A stretch of DNA of 64,000 bases from Gp6-AA40 sp035571515 (GTDB lineage Bacteria > Acidobacteriota > Vicinamibacteria > Vicinamibacterales > UBA2999): positions 38,445 to 102,444 of the forward strand of contig DATNCQ010000097.1 in the NCBI GenBank assembly GCA_035571515.1. Reading direction: 5' to 3'. This document shows, in pieces, positions 9,712 to 18,420 of this stretch. A program made the position numbers and the translations under genes. Numbering within the stretch: the first letter of the stretch is position 1; every line of letters starts with the position of its first letter. The notes beneath the pieces were generated by a model. That model did no database searches. It saw only the letters and a list, made by a program, of their open reading frames with translations, and was not told where the DNA came from.

Positions 9712-9770
9712 GCGCTCACCGTTCCTCTGATGTCTTCCCAACGCGCGACCGGAGTCTTCCCGGGCGAAGA

Positions 9771-9803
9771 CATTTTCGCGCGGCGTTAACCGGCATTTTC
9801 GCG
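9771..9803 (+). promoter_or_regulatory. Direct repeat upstream of response regulator, possible operator
   Basis: The decamer CATTTTCGCG occurs at 9771-9780 and again at 9794-9803, a 23-base period of about two helical turns. It lies 130-165 bases before the GTG of the OmpR-type regulator. OmpR-family regulators commonly bind direct repeats on one helix face, so autoregulation is plausible. This is inference from spacing only. Confidence 0.3.
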
Positions 9804-9935
9804 GTTCGTAGCGTTTCCGCGGTTCCGCGTCGGGGCACGCCGTTTGCCTCGGACCAGGGCCTCAACCTCTTTTTCCCCCAAGCCGGCGAGAAAAGACACG
9901 TTTCGCGGGCATCAGCGCTTCCTGTCGGAGGACGT

Positions 9936-10619
9936 GTGCGCGTGTTGGTTGTCGAAGACGAAGCCGCTACCCGTGGCCTCCTCGAGCGGGGCCTGCGGGA
10001 GGAATTGTTCCAGGTCGAAGCGGTGGCCGATGCGACCTCGGCGGAATCGCGCGCCTGCGCGGGCGGGTTCGACGCGATCGTGCTCGACGTGTGCCTCCCC
10101 GACCATGACGGCTTCACGCTATGCCGCCGCCTGCGCGCGCGCGGCGTCGACACGCCCGTCCTGCTGCTGACCGGACGCAGCAGCCTCGCCGACCGCGTCC
10201 GCGGGCTCGACGTGGGCGGCGACGACTACCTGGCCAAGCCGTTCGCCTTCGAGGAGCTGCTCGCGCGGCTGCGCGCGGTCACGCGCCGCGGCCGCTCGCG
10301 CCACCTGGGCGGCGTGCTGTCGTGCGGTTCGATCGAGCTCGATCAGCACGCGCGGCGCGTGACGGTCGACAACAACCGCGTCGTGCTCAGTCACACCGAG
10401 TTCCGGCTGCTCGAGTACCTGATGCGCCGCGCCGAGGACACGGTCTCGCGCCACGACCTCGCGCTGTACGTGTGGGACGGCAAGGACGATTGCGGGTCGA
10501 ACGTCATGGACGTCTACGTCAGCTATCTGAGGAAGAAACTTGGACGCGCCTCCGGACTGATTCGCACGGTCAGGGGGATCGGCTACACCATGACGGCGCA
10601 GGACGGCCAGCGTGTCTGA
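9936..10619 (+). CDS. OmpR/PhoB-family response regulator
   Basis: DNA-binding response regulator of 227 residues. The receiver domain (1-118) has the acidic cluster VVEDE, the phosphoacceptor Asp51 in IVLDVCLPDHDG, and Lys101 in LAKPF. A winged-helix Trans_reg_C domain follows (about 130-222) with SHTEFRLLEYLMRR, DVYVSYLRKKL and the terminal RTVRGIGYTM. The GTG start is preceded by GGAG at 9927. Its end overlaps the kinase start by 8 bases, the usual arrangement for a cognate pair. It is the first gene of a four-gene signalling operon running to 13981. Confidence 0.93.
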   Translation: MRVLVVEDEAATRGLLERGLREELFQVEAVADATSAESRACAGGFDAIVLDVCLPDHDGFTLCRRLRARGVDTPVLLLTGRSSLADRVRGLDVGGDDYLAKPFAFEELLARLRAVTRRGRSRHLGGVLSCGSIELDQHARRVTVDNNRVVLSHTEFRLLEYLMRRAEDTVSRHDLALYVWDGKDDCGSNVMDVYVSYLRKKLGRASGLIRTVRGIGYTMTAQDGQRV

Positions 10620-11277
10620 ATTGCCGCCCGCCGCTGCGACGACGCTGACCGACCTGCAGGCGTTTGCCGCTTCCGTGGCGCACGAGATCCGCACGCCGCT
10701 CTCCGCCGCGGCCGGGGAGATCGAGATTGCGCTGCGGCGCCAGCGGTCGACGCACGAATACCGTGACGCGCTGCAGCGCATCAGCTTCGCCATCTCCGAG
10801 CTGATAGACATCTCCGCCGACTTGACGCTGCTGAGCGAGCCGCTCGAGGCCGTTGCCGATATGTCGCGCTCGGTCTCACTCGACACGATCCTCTCGAGGG
10901 TCGCGGACCGCTACGCCAGCCGCGACGACGTCGCGGTCGCCGTCGAGGGGACCTCGACGACACGGGTCGGCGGCAGCGAACGCTACCTGACGCGCGCGAT
11001 CACGCTGATCGTCGAACACGCGCTGCGGCACCGCCGCGCCGGCGCGCGTGTCTCGCTGCGCATGGTCGCCGGCGCCGGGCCGCGCGTGCGACTGGCCGTC
11101 GAGGCGCAGGCGCCCGGCATCTGGCCGCAGGCGTGGACCGCGCTGCACGACGCCGCGGATCGTCCGGTGGGCCCGCTCCGCCTGCGGACCGCGCGCCGCA
11201 TCCTCGAAGGGAGCGGCGGCGCCGTCGTGCCATCGGCGACCGATGCGGTTCACATCGAGCTGCAGCGAACCGCCTGA
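10612..11277 (+). CDS. Small soluble histidine kinase with degenerate ATP-binding domain
   Basis: Protein of 221 residues with no transmembrane or sensor segment. The dimerisation/phosphoacceptor helix is standard: VAHEIRTPLSAAAGEIE with His24. The C-terminal half should be a HATPase_c domain, but the N-box reads RAITLIVEHALRHRR without the required Asn, and the DxGxG box is missing, replaced by LAVEAQAPGIW. Only a weak G2-like end remains (RTARRILEGSGGAV). It may act as a phosphatase or phosphotransfer partner that cannot bind ATP normally. A GTG start inside the last codons of the regulator gene indicates coupling. It has no independent signal input, so partner proteins such as the downstream hybrid kinase may supply it. 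Confidence 0.8.
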   Translation: MSELPPAAATTLTDLQAFAASVAHEIRTPLSAAAGEIEIALRRQRSTHEYRDALQRISFAISELIDISADLTLLSEPLEAVADMSRSVSLDTILSRVADRYASRDDVAVAVEGTSTTRVGGSERYLTRAITLIVEHALRHRRAGARVSLRMVAGAGPRVRLAVEAQAPGIWPQAWTALHDAADRPVGPLRLRTARRILEGSGGAVVPSATDAVHIELQRTA

Positions 11278-11306
11278 GAACCTGTCTTCGTGCCCTGAGC
11301 AGACCG

Positions 11307-11834
11307 ATGCGGACGCCTCGCCTGCTGCTCGTCGTCCTGCTGCTGTCGGCGGCCTCGTTCGCCGGCTCGGCGCCGATCGTCGCGCAGCAGGCGCCGCCCG
11401 ATCCTCCCCTGGCAATCATCGTCAACCGGGTAAACCCGGTTGACGACCTCACGTTCAGCGAGCTGCGCCACATCTTCATGCTCGACACGCAGGGCTGGCC
11501 GCACGGCCGCAAGATCACCGTCGTCCTCCGCGACTACGGCCAGCCCGAACGCGCCGACGCGATCCGTCTGATCTGCGGGCTGTCGGAGACCGACTACGCG
11601 AAGCACATCCTGCTGCGCAGGTTCCAGGGGAGCGTGAACATCGGTCCGCGGGCGATCCAGTCGGTGTCCGGGATGCTGAACTTCGTCTACAGCGCACCGG
11701 GAGCCATCGGCTACGTCAACGCCGGCGAGGTCACGGCCTCCGTCAAGCTGCTGCGCATCGACGGGATGCTGCCTGACGACCCGCGTTATCCGCTGCGGCG
11801 CCGCACCCGCGGCCGCGGAGCAGCCGAACGATGA
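11307..11834 (+). CDS. Small PstS-like periplasmic binding protein
   Basis: Exported protein of 175 residues, much shorter than PstS (about 320). The signal peptide ends near GSAPIVAQQ. The body matches the first half of PstS/PBP-like domains: LAIIVNRVNPVDDLTFSELRHIFMLD and an inserted FQGSVNIGPRAIQSVSGMLNFVYSAPGAIGYVNAG with the typical GAIGYV strand. Such small proteins are often encoded beside transmembrane hybrid kinases and are thought to present phosphate or a similar anion to them. Here its TGA overlaps the ATG of the hybrid kinase (ATGA). Transport is unlikely since no pst genes are near. Confidence 0.75.
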   Translation: MRTPRLLLVVLLLSAASFAGSAPIVAQQAPPDPPLAIIVNRVNPVDDLTFSELRHIFMLDTQGWPHGRKITVVLRDYGQPERADAIRLICGLSETDYAKHILLRRFQGSVNIGPRAIQSVSGMLNFVYSAPGAIGYVNAGEVTASVKLLRIDGMLPDDPRYPLRRRTRGRGAAER

Positions 11835-13981
11835 GGAGGACGTTCCGTTCGCTCGCGCGCTACTGGCTGTTCGCGCTGCTCGCGGCGGCCACGCTCACGG
11901 TCCTCACGCTCGGCTGGGTCGTCGCCAGCGACTTCCGCCAGTCGGCCGACGCGGCCAACGAGCTCTACGACCGCTTCGGCGAGGCGCTCGACCTGGTCGA
12001 CAACATGCTGTTCGAAACCGGGGAGGTGCGCCGCATCCTGCTCTACGCCCTGCACACCTCGGATGCGAACCGTCAGCTCGAATACGTGGACCAGTCGCGA
12101 TCGGCCGAAGGGCGCGTGCGGCTGCTGCTGGCCAGCGGCTCGCCGCTCGTCTCGACGGAGGGGACGCGGAAAGCGCGCGAGTCGGTCGTCGTCGCATGGC
12201 GGGAATACGTGCGGACACGCGACGAAGTGATCGGGCTCATTCTCGAAGGCGAGCTCGGCCAGGCCGTCGCGCAAGACGAGGCGGTGGGGACGGCCCGCTT
12301 CAACCGCGTGCGCGACGCGATCGCCGCGCTGAAGGCGAGTGTCGAGGCCGACGCGAAGGCACAGGTGGACGCCGAACGCGCGCGCTCGGCGAGCGCGACG
12401 GCGCGCCTCGCCCTCATCGTGCTCAGCGCGCTGCTGCTCGTGGCGATGGGCGTCTACCTCGTGAACCGCCGCGCGTCGCTCGAGGTCGGTCTGCGCGTCA
12501 AGAGCGAATTCCTCGCCACCATGAGCCACGAGCTGCGGACGCCGCTCACCGGCGTGATCGGGATCACCGACCTGCTGCAGGCGGCGTCGATTCCGCCGGC
12601 CGAGCGTGAGCTGGTGCGCATGCTGCGCACGAACGCGACGACGCTGCTGGCGCTCATCAACAACGTGCTCGATTACTCGCGCATCGACGCGGGCCTCGTG
12701 GCGCCGACGCCACGGCGTTTCTCGCCCGGCACGGCGGTCGAGGAGGCGCTCGATGCGGTCAGCGAGGCGGCGTCCCGCAAGCGGCTCGCGCTCGGTTACG
12801 TGATCGACGCAGACGTGCCGGACGTCATCGCCGACGAGGACCGCGTGCGACAGGTGCTGCTCAACCTGCTGTCGAACGCGGTGAAGTACACGGCCAGCGG
12901 CGAGGTGGCGATCCGCGTGAGCGCGGCGCACGAACGGCACGGCAGCGTCGCGCTGACGATCGCGGTCTCCGACACCGGCATCGGCATCCGGAAGGACATG
13001 CAGGAGCGCCTGTTCCGCTGGTTCAGCCAGGTCGAACCGGCCGGCGCGCAGAGCGCCGGCGGGACGGGCCTCGGCCTGGCGATCTCGGACCGACTGAGCC
13101 GCCTGCTGTCGGGGTCGATGAGCGTGGAGAGCGAGTACGGGAAGGGATCCACCTTCACCTTCGTGTTCCGCGCGCCCGCCGCCCCCGCGAACCGGCCCGA
13201 CTGGTCGGACCTTGCCGGCCTTCGCGTGCTGGCCGTGGTCGGTCCGGGCATCGCCGGCGAGCACATCCTGTCGCTGCTCCGCAACGGGGGCGTGCAGGCG
13301 ACGCTGCACGATGCCGGGACCGCTCCGCCCGCCGGCGTAGACGCGGTGGTCGTGGACAGCAATGCCGTGGGCGGCGCCCTGTACGACCGCCTGCTGCGCA
13401 ATCGCACGGCGTGGGGCCTCGCCGGGGTGCCGCTCGTGACGCTGGCGCACATGGGCCACGCGGGACGGCACCCCTCCGCGGCGCTCGAGCGCGTGGTGTC
13501 TGCGCCGGTGCGCGTACGGGCGCTGCACGACGCGCTGTGCGCGGCCACCCGCCCGTGGGTTGCGATCGAGGACACCAGCGTCACGGAATCTCCGGCGTGT
13601 GCCGACCTCGAGATGGCCGTTCTCGTCGTCGAGGACAACGACCCGAACCGCCGCGTGATCCGCCTGATGCTCGGCGAGCTCGGGGTCGAACCCGACGAAG
13701 CGGCGTGCGGCCAGGATGCCGTCGAGGCGGCCGCTCGCCGCGACTACGACGTCGTCCTGATGGACGTGCAGATGCCGGACATCGACGGCCTCGAAGCGAC
13801 GCGCCGCATTCGCGCGTCGGGACGCGCCCACCGTCCCACGATCATCGCGTTGACGGCCAACGTATTCGAGAGCGACGAAGCCCGCTGCCTCGCGGCCGGC
13901 ATGGACGCCTATCTGCAGAAGCCGCTGCGCCTCGACGCGTTGAGCGACGCGCTGCACGCCGTCGCGCGCACGCTCGCCTGA
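11831..13981 (+). CDS. Membrane hybrid sensor histidine kinase
   Basis: Hybrid kinase of 716 residues. Two transmembrane helices (about 11-32 and 194-213) flank a periplasmic helical bundle of about 160 residues resembling 4HB sensor domains. The transmitter has His233 in ATMSHELRTPLTGVIG, the N-box Asn349 in NLLSNAVKYT, DTGIGI and GGTGLGLAI. A first receiver-like domain (about 455-570) lacks the acidic pair and the lysine and is a pseudo-receiver. The second receiver (about 596-712) is complete, with VVEDND, Asp645 in VLMDVQMPDIDG and the LQKP lysine. It overlaps the PstS-like gene by 4 bases, which suggests a binding-protein-plus-kinase sensor. Output may pass to the OmpR-type regulator of the same operon. 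Confidence 0.92.
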   Translation: MRRTFRSLARYWLFALLAAATLTVLTLGWVVASDFRQSADAANELYDRFGEALDLVDNMLFETGEVRRILLYALHTSDANRQLEYVDQSRSAEGRVRLLLASGSPLVSTEGTRKARESVVVAWREYVRTRDEVIGLILEGELGQAVAQDEAVGTARFNRVRDAIAALKASVEADAKAQVDAERARSASATARLALIVLSALLLVAMGVYLVNRRASLEVGLRVKSEFLATMSHELRTPLTGVIGITDLLQAASIPPAERELVRMLRTNATTLLALINNVLDYSRIDAGLVAPTPRRFSPGTAVEEALDAVSEAASRKRLALGYVIDADVPDVIADEDRVRQVLLNLLSNAVKYTASGEVAIRVSAAHERHGSVALTIAVSDTGIGIRKDMQERLFRWFSQVEPAGAQSAGGTGLGLAISDRLSRLLSGSMSVESEYGKGSTFTFVFRAPAAPANRPDWSDLAGLRVLAVVGPGIAGEHILSLLRNGGVQATLHDAGTAPPAGVDAVVVDSNAVGGALYDRLLRNRTAWGLAGVPLVTLAHMGHAGRHPSAALERVVSAPVRVRALHDALCAATRPWVAIEDTSVTESPACADLEMAVLVVEDNDPNRRVIRLMLGELGVEPDEAACGQDAVEAAARRDYDVVLMDVQMPDIDGLEATRRIRASGRAHRPTIIALTANVFESDEARCLAAGMDAYLQKPLRLDALSDALHAVARTLA

Positions 13982-13994
13982 TCGTTTCCATCCG

Positions 13995-14035
13995 CTTCGT
14001 GAGACGAAGATTAAACGGGCGGCCCGGGGGCCGCC
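13995..14035 (+). terminator. Double hairpin after the signalling operon
   Basis: Two inverted repeats follow the hybrid-kinase stop. The first is CTTCGT-gag-ACGAAG at 13995-14009. The second is GGCGGCC with loop CGGG and GGCCGCC at 14018-14035. No run of T follows, so intrinsic termination is uncertain, but the placement between two transcription units fits a terminator or a processing hairpin. Confidence 0.4.
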
Positions 14036-14156
14036 GGCGGCCAGATATTCCCGAAAATACTGGCGTTTCGGTTTGATCGTTCCCGCGCATCGCTCGTATC
14101 GTCCCTCGCACGCTCGACAGCACCACAACACAACACATCGCAAAGGAGCACGCGAC

Positions 14157-16172
14157 ATGGCGACACGTCGTGATTTCTTGAGGACAGGCATGCTGGGCGG
14201 ACCGGCGCTGTACCTCGCATCGAGATTTGGATTCGTGCGGCGCGCGCTGGCGCAGGCGGTGCCGGGGGGATCGATCGATCCGTACACGATTCCCCGCTTC
14301 GTCACGCCGCTGTGGATCCCGCCGGCCATGCCGGCGACGAAGACTGCAGCCGGAGTGGACTATTACGAAGTCGCGGCACGGCAGGTACGGCAACAGATCC
14401 TGCCGTCCGGATTCCCGGCGACGAGCATCTGGGCGTACGGCTCGGTCAATCACTCGGGGACGTTTCACTCGCCGGCGCCCACCTTCGAGGCACGGCACGG
14501 CCGGGTCACACGCGTGAAATGGATCAACGACCTCGTCGACGGCGCCGGCAACTACCGTCCGCACCTGCTGCCGGTCGATCAGACGCTGCACTGGGCGAAC
14601 CCTCCCGGACCGCGCGACTTCATGGGCACCAGTCCCGAGCCCTATCGCGGGCCGGTGCCGCTCGTGTCGCACCTGCACGGCGGCCATACCGTCGACGACA
14701 GCGACGGCTACCCCGAAGCGTGGTTCCTCCCGGCGGCGAACAACATCCCGCGCGGCTACGCCACTGAGGGCACCTGGTACAACTTCTTCAGGAAAAAGGC
14801 CGCCGCACGGCTCGGTAACGCGTGGGCACGCGGCACGGCCACCTACGACTACTCCAACGATCAGCCGGCCTCGACGCTGTGGGTGCACGACCATACGCTT
14901 GGCCTGACGCGCGCGAACGTCTACGCCGGGCTGGCAGCGTTCTACCTGCTGCGCGGCGATGCCGTCGACGGCCAGGTCGCCAGCCAGCTCCCGGACCACG
15001 AGGTGCCGATCCTCATCCAGGACCGCTCGTTCAACGCCGACGGGTCGCTGTTCTTCCCGGGCGACCGCGCGTTTTTCGAGGGCGTGTCGAAGGAGGATCT
15101 GCGGATTCCGTTCATCCCGCAGACGACATGCGCCGGCGACCCGAGCGACGTCTCGCCGATCTGGAACCCGGAATTTTTCGGCAACACGATGATGGTCAAC
15201 GGCAACACGTGGCCGTTCCTGAACGTCGAGCAGCGCCGCTATCGCTTCCGCTTCCTGAACGGATGCAACGCGCGCACGATGCTGCTGACGCTCGACCGCG
15301 ACCGCCTGCCGTTCTGGCAGATCGGCAGCGACGGCGGCTTCCTGCCGCGGCCGGCGCGGCTCACGCAGCTGCTGATCGCTCCGGCGGAACGCGCGGACGT
15401 GATCGTCGACTTCACCAACGTGCCCGTCGGCACGACGGTCACGCTGCTGAACATCGGGCCCGACTCGCCCTTCGGCGGCGGCGCTCCAGGCGTGGACTAT
15501 CCGTCGGCGGACCCGTTGACCACCGGGGCGATCATGCAGTTCCGCGTGAAACCCTCGAAGAGCGTTGACGCGAGCGTTCCGCCCGACAGGCTCTCGAACC
15601 TGGCGGCCGCATCGAGCGGGGCGCCGAACGGCGCGAAGCTTCGCCGCGTGTCGCTCAACGAGCTCGACTCGGCGACCGTGAACGTGGCGGCGAACCCTGA
15701 CGGGTCCTTCCAGATTCCGATCCAGGAAGTGTGCGGCGATCCGAATGCCGTCCCGTTCGGCCCGGCGATCGGCCTGCTCGGCACCGTGAACAAGGACGGC
15801 ACGGGCAATCCGCTCGCCTGGATGGATCCGATAACCGAGAACCCGGGCGTCGGCACCGAGGTGTGGGAAATCCGGAACTTCACCGACGACGCGCATCCGA
15901 TCCACATCCATCAGACGCAATTCCGCGTGCTCGATCGCGCGCCGTTCGACCGCGACAACCCGTCGCTGCCGCCGGGGCCGGCCCGTGGGCCCGAAGCATG
16001 GGAAACCGGCGGCAAGGACACCGTCGTCGCGTATCCGGGAGAAATCACGCGCCTGGTGGCGACCTTCGACATGCCGGGGCAGTACGTGTGGCACTGCCAC
16101 ATCCTCGATCACGAAGATCACGACATGATGCGTCCGATGGCCATCGGCAAACCGCAGAACCCGAACGTATGA
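14157..16172 (+). CDS. Tat-exported multicopper oxidase
   Basis: Multicopper oxidase of 671 residues, CotA/bilirubin-oxidase-like in length. A twin-arginine signal TRRDFL at residues 3-8 indicates export of a folded, copper-loaded enzyme. All four copper motifs are present: HLHGG (His172, His174), WVHDH (His244, His246), HPIHIH (His580, His583, His585) and WHCHILDHEDHDM with type 1 Cys647 and a methionine as likely axial ligand. It should oxidise phenols, metal ions or similar donors with O2. The frame is open upstream, but ATG 14157 has CAAAGGAG 10 bases before it and starts the Tat signal. The stop overlaps the next ATG by 4 bases. Confidence 0.92.
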   Translation: MATRRDFLRTGMLGGPALYLASRFGFVRRALAQAVPGGSIDPYTIPRFVTPLWIPPAMPATKTAAGVDYYEVAARQVRQQILPSGFPATSIWAYGSVNHSGTFHSPAPTFEARHGRVTRVKWINDLVDGAGNYRPHLLPVDQTLHWANPPGPRDFMGTSPEPYRGPVPLVSHLHGGHTVDDSDGYPEAWFLPAANNIPRGYATEGTWYNFFRKKAAARLGNAWARGTATYDYSNDQPASTLWVHDHTLGLTRANVYAGLAAFYLLRGDAVDGQVASQLPDHEVPILIQDRSFNADGSLFFPGDRAFFEGVSKEDLRIPFIPQTTCAGDPSDVSPIWNPEFFGNTMMVNGNTWPFLNVEQRRYRFRFLNGCNARTMLLTLDRDRLPFWQIGSDGGFLPRPARLTQLLIAPAERADVIVDFTNVPVGTTVTLLNIGPDSPFGGGAPGVDYPSADPLTTGAIMQFRVKPSKSVDASVPPDRLSNLAAASSGAPNGAKLRRVSLNELDSATVNVAANPDGSFQIPIQEVCGDPNAVPFGPAIGLLGTVNKDGTGNPLAWMDPITENPGVGTEVWEIRNFTDDAHPIHIHQTQFRVLDRAPFDRDNPSLPPGPARGPEAWETGGKDTVVAYPGEITRLVATFDMPGQYVWHCHILDHEDHDMMRPMAIGKPQNPNV

Positions 16173-17218
16173 GCCCCACACCATCACCACGGGACGGCGC
16201 GAGGTACTCGCGCCGTCAGCTGGCGGCGGTGACGCTCGCCGGACTTGCCGCGCCGTTCCTCGGCAGGTCCGCCGGCGTCTCCGCCGCAGGCCTTCAGCTC
16301 GGCGTGCGGACGTCGAGCTTCAACGGCCTCGTGCCCGCGCCGGGGCGCGATGCCGTCGACGCCATCATCGACGCGATGCTGGCGTGTGACGTGCGGCAGT
16401 GCGAGCTGTCCGCCGCCTCCATCGAGCCGTTCGCTCCGCCGGCGACACGGCCGCATGCGGCATCCACGCCGCGCGCGGCAGCGATGCGTCACGGCGCCGC
16501 GCCGCAGGCGAGCCGGCCGGTGGAACCCGGTGTGCCGGCGGAGCCCCCGGGCCGAATCGCGACGACGCCGTCGATGTCGCAGATGATGCGGCGCGAGCTG
16601 CGCAAGTGGCGGCTGCGGACGCCGCTCGCCCACTTCTCGGCGATGAGCAGCCGTTTCCGGAAAGCGGGCATCGGCATCGAGTCGTACGGCTACAACCCCG
16701 ATCGGAGCTTCAGCGACGAGGAGATCGATCGCGGGTTCGCGATGGCGAGGGCGCTCGGCGCCAGGAGGCTGACGTCCACCGTCACGCTCGACGTCGCCCA
16801 CCGGATGGTGGGGCTTGCCGGCAGGCATCAGATGACGGTGGCGATCAACCTGGTGGCGCCGACGCCCGAGGGCGCGCGCGCCGCAGCGACTGCGGACGCG
16901 GTGGGCGCGCTCGAACTGTCTCCGCTCTTCAGGCTGGCCGTCGACACGGGTCAGCTCACCGCGGCCGGCATCGACCCGGTCACATTCCTCCGCGAGCACC
17001 ATCGTCAGATCGGCGCCGTCCGCCTCACCGACAGCGGCCGCAACGGCAGCGCGGCCGACTGGGGGCACGGCGACGCGCCCATTCGCGAAGTGTTGCAGCT
17101 GCTCAATCGCGAGCAGTGGCGGGTCCACACCTGCGTCGACTGCTCGTCTGCGGCCGAGCGCAACACGGTAGAGGACGTGAAGCGGTGCGTCGCCTACGCG
17201 AGACAGGCGCTCGTCTGA
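16169..17218 (+). CDS. Secreted sugar-phosphate isomerase/epimerase-like TIM-barrel protein, degenerate
   Basis: Protein of 349 residues with an N-terminal export signal (SRRQLAAVTLAGLAAPFLG, Tat-like). It has the outline of AP-endonuclease-2 / xylose-isomerase-like TIM barrels: GLQLGVRTSSF, ALGARRLTST, RLAVDTGQL and a last strand IGAVRLTDSGRNGSAADWGHGDAPI. The usual last-strand H-x-K-D metal site is R-L-T-D, the HNH-type motif of the middle strand is absent, and residues about 88-140 are a Pro/Ala/Arg-rich linker. Catalysis as a typical metal-dependent isomerase is doubtful. The ATGA overlap couples it to the multicopper oxidase, so it may be a binding partner. Similar secreted proteins are common in Acidobacteriota and Planctomycetota. 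Confidence 0.72.
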   Translation: MSPTPSPRDGARYSRRQLAAVTLAGLAAPFLGRSAGVSAAGLQLGVRTSSFNGLVPAPGRDAVDAIIDAMLACDVRQCELSAASIEPFAPPATRPHAASTPRAAAMRHGAAPQASRPVEPGVPAEPPGRIATTPSMSQMMRRELRKWRLRTPLAHFSAMSSRFRKAGIGIESYGYNPDRSFSDEEIDRGFAMARALGARRLTSTVTLDVAHRMVGLAGRHQMTVAINLVAPTPEGARAAATADAVGALELSPLFRLAVDTGQLTAAGIDPVTFLREHHRQIGAVRLTDSGRNGSAADWGHGDAPIREVLQLLNREQWRVHTCVDCSSAAERNTVEDVKRCVAYARQALV

Positions 17219-18366
17219 CGGGGCGCGGGGGGCGATGGCGGTGCCGGCGCCGCGGATGCGCGCTGGCCACCGCCGTCGCGATCGTCGTGGCGTGTGCGGC
17301 CTCGTCCGCGCAGATCAGGAAGCCGCATCTGCATCCCGCTCCGCCGGTGATGCGGCATCCACCGGTCAAAGCGATCTTCGAAGCCGTCAGCTACGAAGGC
17401 GGCGCGAACATCGCCGACGTGGCGTTCACGGACGACGAGACCGGATGGATATGCGGGAGCCGTTCGGCGCCCGCCGGCGGCGGCTTCATCGCGGCGACGC
17501 ACGACGGCGGGAGGACGTGGGTTCGCCAGGCGGGAGGTGAGCCGGGGATGTCGCCGTGCGAACGATTGTTCTTCGCCGATGCCACCAACGGCTGGGCGAC
17601 GCAATCCGACGGGTCGCTGCTGCGCACGACGGACGGTGTGCGGTGGACGCGAATCGGCAGGGTCGCGCCGCACAGCCGGGTCGTCTTCACCTCGCCCGAG
17701 CGCGGCTTCGGGGTCGGCGGCTGGCGGGACGTGCACGTCACGACCGACGGAGGGCGCACGTGGCAGGACGGGCCTGCCTGCCACGTCGCCTACGCCGTCG
17801 ACGGCGTCGCGCACGAGGAATCGTGCGAACCGGCCGCAATCGGCTTTGCGCCCGACGGCTCGACCGGGTCCCTCGTCGCGAACGTCGAGTGCGCCGGCGC
17901 CGCCGCCGTCATGAGAACGAGCGACGCCGGGACGACATGGACGCCCGTCGCGCTGTTACCGGGCGTGGACGCGCACGCGGCGAGCGTCGCGTTTGCGGAT
18001 TCGCTGACCGGGTACCTGCGCGCGGGCGCCGCGCTGATGATGACGTCGGACGGAGGCGTCACGTGGCAGGTGACGGATGCCAGGCCGCCTGCGGACGCGC
18101 CGGCCGTCGCGGCCGCCGGTTCCGTCGGCTGGATGGTGGGCGCGCGCCAGTTCACCTACACGCTGGACAACGGCACGCGCTGGACGACGAGAGCGACGGT
18201 CTTTCCGGCACGCGTGAAGGCCTTCGCCGTACTTCGATCCGGCGCTGGCTACGTGGCCGGAAGCGCCGGCATGGTGTACCGGTATCGCATCGTCCCGTTC
18301 GACTACAGCTCGCCTCGAATGATCACCATTCCGTCCGCGACGACGTTCGTCCCGCCCGAGTCGTAG
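17185..18366 (+). CDS. Secreted BNR-repeat / Ycf48-like beta-propeller
   Basis: Protein of about 393 residues made of repeated Asp-box-like units: THDGGRTWV, TTDGVRWTR, TTDGGRTWQD, TSDAGTTWTP, TSDGGVTWQ and DNGTRWTT. They build a six- or seven-bladed propeller related to the Ycf48/HCF136 assembly factors and BNR glycosidases. An arginine-rich N-terminus and a hydrophobic segment (ALATAVAIVVACAASSAQ) suggest export. The GTG at 17185 is the best start available and overlaps the upstream gene by 34 bases; a start a little further in is possible. It is likely a binding or scaffold protein. Catalytic sialidase residues are not evident. Confidence 0.72.
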   Translation: MRRLRETGARLTGRGGRWRCRRRGCALATAVAIVVACAASSAQIRKPHLHPAPPVMRHPPVKAIFEAVSYEGGANIADVAFTDDETGWICGSRSAPAGGGFIAATHDGGRTWVRQAGGEPGMSPCERLFFADATNGWATQSDGSLLRTTDGVRWTRIGRVAPHSRVVFTSPERGFGVGGWRDVHVTTDGGRTWQDGPACHVAYAVDGVAHEESCEPAAIGFAPDGSTGSLVANVECAGAAAVMRTSDAGTTWTPVALLPGVDAHAASVAFADSLTGYLRAGAALMMTSDGGVTWQVTDARPPADAPAVAAAGSVGWMVGARQFTYTLDNGTRWTTRATVFPARVKAFAVLRSGAGYVAGSAGMVYRYRIVPFDYSSPRMITIPSATTFVPPES

Positions 18367-18420
18367 CCGTCGCCGATTGATATAGCATTGCGCCTGCACC
18401 GCGCTTCCTGGAGGGGAACG

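Noticed and set aside
7294..9741. Minus-strand open frame of about 800 codons opposite the CBM9/DUF5916 gene
   Set aside because: Product is rich in Arg, Ala, Val and Asp with no recognisable domain or ribosome site. It is the expected antisense shadow of a GC-rich gene with a signal peptide and clear family motifs on the plus strand.
11786..14329. Minus-strand open frame of about 850 codons opposite the hybrid kinase
   Set aside because: Low-complexity Arg/Ala/His-rich product. The plus strand has all kinase and receiver motifs in the right order.
13842..16190. Long minus-strand frame opposite the multicopper oxidase
   Set aside because: No domains and biased composition; all copper motifs are on the plus strand.
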